Origin: Litchfieldia alkalitelluris | GTDB taxonomy: Bacteria; Bacillota; Bacilli; Bacillales; Salisediminibacteriaceae | Assembly (NCBI RefSeq): GCF_002153425.1 | Contig: NZ_KZ119600.1 | Span: 4,014,095-4,078,094, forward strand | Direction of reading: 5' to 3' | DNA length: 64,000 nucleotides | Shown: positions 62,384 through 64,000 of the stretch, piece by piece | How the letters are laid out: each line of letters starts with the position of its first letter | Position numbering within the stretch: the stretch's first letter is position 1 | Program-made: the position numbers and the translations under genes | Notes under the pieces: generated by a model | Databases searched by the model: none | What the model was told of the DNA's origin: nothing | Seen by the model: only the letters and a program-made list of their open reading frames with translations

Positions 62384-63328
62384 TTATTTATACCGGATCC
62401 TCGGATCAAAGTATCCATATGATAAGTCTACAAGCAGGTTGGCTGCGGCAACTGCTATCGCTAGTACAATTAAACAACCTTGAACAACAACAATATCTTG
62501 ATTAAAAACTGACTGTAGAACAAGGCGCCCAATCCCATTCACATTGAATACCTGTTCTATGATTACCGATCCTCCAACTATATTAGGTAACATTAAGCCT
62601 GCAATAGTAACAACTGGGATAATTGCATTTTTTAAAGCATGCTTTCTAATGACCACTCTTGTCTTTATTCCTTTAGATATTGCAGTTCGAATATAATCTT
62701 GACGAATCACTTCCAACATGGAAGATCTAGCCTGCCTTGCTAATATAGCCATGGTTGATAAACCTAACACTAGAGAAGGCATAATGACATACCTTTGGCT
62801 TGCCCAGAAATCCTCTGTCGGTGAAACATAGCCTTGTACTGGTAACCAACCTAAATTTAATGCGAACAAATAAATCCCTAGAATTCCTAGCCAAAAATTT
62901 GGTATTGCCATACTAAAGTTGGATGAAGTAGTAATAAAGCCATCTATCCACCCACCTCTTTTTACTGCAGCTATTACCCCTAAAGGAACACCTGCAACGA
63001 TGCTGATAATAAAAGACGTAATTCCAATATGAACGGTCGGAGGTAATCTCTTGAGAATCAGATCCTTAACATCCTCTCGATAAATAATCGATGTTCCAAG
63101 ATCCCCTTGAACGACGCCACCGAGCCAAGATAAATACTGCATAGGTAAAGGGCGATCAAGTCCTAACTCTTCCGTTAACATCCTAATTTCCTCGGGTGTA
63201 GCTTCGTCCCCCAGAATCGTTAACACGGGATTTCCGGGAATCATGTGTATTAGTAAGAAACAGAACAAACTCAAAATAAACAAGACGATAACTGTCTGAT
63301 AGATTCTTTGAATGATAAATTGAGTCAT
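62384..63328 (-). CDS. ABC transporter permease, DppB type
   Basis: 314 residues: N-terminal helix IVLFILSLFCFLLIHMIPGN, the TEELGLDRPLPMQYLSWLGG segment, and the BPD_transp_1 domain with MLEVIRQDYIRTAISKGIKT (EAA-like loop). Six helices, normal length. First gene of the permease-permease-ATPase run, so its upstream space (63329-63577) should carry the transporter promoter. Start ATG at 63328, with GGGGAATAATCTAT ahead. Confidence 0.93.
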   Translation of the reverse strand: MTQFIIQRIYQTVIVLFILSLFCFLLIHMIPGNPVLTILGDEATPEEIRMLTEELGLDRPLPMQYLSWLGGVVQGDLGTSIIYREDVKDLILKRLPPTVHIGITSFIISIVAGVPLGVIAAVKRGGWIDGFITTSSNFSMAIPNFWLGILGIYLFALNLGWLPVQGYVSPTEDFWASQRYVIMPSLVLGLSTMAILARQARSSMLEVIRQDYIRTAISKGIKTRVVIRKHALKNAIIPVVTIAGLMLPNIVGGSVIIEQVFNVNGIGRLVLQSVFNQDIVVVQGCLIVLAIAVAAANLLVDLSYGYFDPRIRYK

Positions 63329-63424
63329 ATAGATTATTCCCCTCTTTTCTTGCGACTTTACGACTTGCTTCAGTCATCCCAAGCTTTATAAAACTAAGCT
63401 TGTGTTTGTGTTCAGGTTCGTGTT

Positions 63425-63510
63425 CGATACGGTCAATTCGCTTTCACGCAAGGTACACGCTGTACATCTGTTCATTCTTCACAGTGTCTTCTTTGCTGTG
63501 GGAGGCTAGT
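63425..63510 (-). repeat. Dispersed repeat with GCGTGAAAGCGA motif, second copy
   Basis: Minus-strand CAGCAAAGAAGACACTGTGA, AGAATGAACAGATGT, GTACCTTGCGTGAAAGCGAA in the same order as at 18.7 kb. The copy lies in the space upstream of the permease operon. Confidence 0.65.
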
Positions 63511-63577
63511 AAACTTTGTTACCGCTTTCAAAATATCAGATATAATAATGGCACATACTCTCAATTATATTGACAAC

Positions 63578-64000
63578 CTACCTCATAATAATCTCATCAC
63601 CGGACCACTCATATTGTGTATCTAATCCTGCCAATTCCGTTATGTTACGCATGTACTCAAGGACTTCTAAACCACCACTCGATCGACCAACAACAACGGG
63701 TTTACCTTCCTTATCCACGATGCACGGAATAAAGCTAGTACTAGTTATTTTTCCATTTTCAATGTTACTCTTTGCCAACATTGTGTAGATAGCCTCTGGG
63801 TGAAATGGATAGGTAGGATATTCTGGATCAGGTGCAAAACCAAATAGTTCTATTCTCTTATTTGCCCATGCCTCCATGTCATCACCTTGTTTTGGAAATA
63901 AACTTGGGACATAAGCAATGAAATTACAAAGCCCGTGAAATATCGTTTTTCCCTTGTATATTTCCACCCCCTTTAATAAATGAGCGTGTTCACCTAGAAT
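63578..64000 (-). CDS. CapA-family protein, C-terminal part
   Basis: The frame is open to the right edge: ILGEHAHLLKGVEIYKGKTI is the GHPHxLxGIEIYxxKPI signature near the end of CapA/poly-gamma-glutamate-synthesis-type metallophosphatase proteins. It continues FHGLCNFIAYVPSLF and ends GGLEVLEYMRNITELAGLDT. The N-terminal metal-binding part is outside the window. The frame from GTG at 63967 is only an internal codon, not a start. Probably an enzyme acting at the cell surface or on capsule, unproven. Confidence 0.75.
   Translation of the reverse strand: MLGEHAHLLKGVEIYKGKTIFHGLCNFIAYVPSLFPKQGDDMEAWANKRIELFGFAPDPEYPTYPFHPEAIYTMLAKSNIENGKITSTSFIPCIVDKEGKPVVVGRSSGGLEVLEYMRNITELAGLDTQYEWSGDEIIMR

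Overview
The window looks like chromosome of a low-GC, spore-former-type Bacillaceae bacterium (Bacillus/Alkalihalobacillus-like). The signs are AT-rich codons, strong AGGAGG-type ribosome sites, TTG/GTG starts, a Mg2+ M-box leader, Zur-box-like sites, an SPFH/zinc-ribbon membrane module like B. subtilis ydjGHI, DUF4179-type anti-sigma proteins and LPxTG surface proteins. The species cannot be named from the sequence alone.

Layout. 1-4.4 kb is a decayed zone: an IS1182-type transposase running off the left edge, a glutamine synthetase N-terminal fragment, an intact DUF523/DUF1722 gene, a frameshifted carotenoid desaturase remnant and a small lipoprotein. 4.6-12.9 kb is one giant LRR/Ig cell-wall protein with 37 near-identical 27-bp units before its LPDTA sorting signal. 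13.1-17.1 kb holds two ECF sigma/anti-sigma pairs. 17.3-18.5 kb is a zinc-binding lipoprotein behind Zur-box-like sites. 18.9-20.8 kb is a YibE/F pair. 21-25.3 kb is a magnesium block: mgtE, mgtC-like, and a second mgtE under an M-box riboswitch. 25.4-31.4 kb holds single small genes and an IS91-type element with its own tyrosine recombinase. 31.4-33.3 kb is a TetR regulator, a 30-bp perfect palindrome and a KstD-like flavoprotein. 33.4-33.95 kb is a c-di-GMP-I riboswitch ahead of a 65-residue UvrB/UvrC-motif-like protein. 34.2-46.2 kb carries a creatininase-family protein, the ydjGHI-like operon, a membrane MORN protein, a second LPxTG protein, a transglutaminase-like protein and a GH42 beta-galactosidase.

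46.4-63.3 kb is a one-strand catabolic island. It has an oligopeptide-type ABC transporter, an alpha/beta hydrolase, an enoyl-CoA hydratase, an aromatic FAD hydroxylase, a hotdog thioesterase, two gentisate-dioxygenase-like bicupins, two fumarylacetoacetate-hydrolase-family proteins, a DinB-family protein, an SDR and an unrecognised protein. Together these fit uptake and gentisate-type ring cleavage of an aromatic acid or ester. The DinB protein is a candidate thiol-dependent maleylpyruvate isomerase. The right edge cuts a CapA-like gene.

The most striking feature runs across the window: about 20 copies of palindromic elements built on GGGACGGTTCTTGCG / CGCAAGAACCGTCCC. They sit just after stop codons on either strand, their GTRAAC ends sometimes provide the stop codon, and they come with perfect-palindrome, short-loop, long-loop, solo-arm and composite (~200 bp) forms. 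The IS91 element has landed inside one of them.
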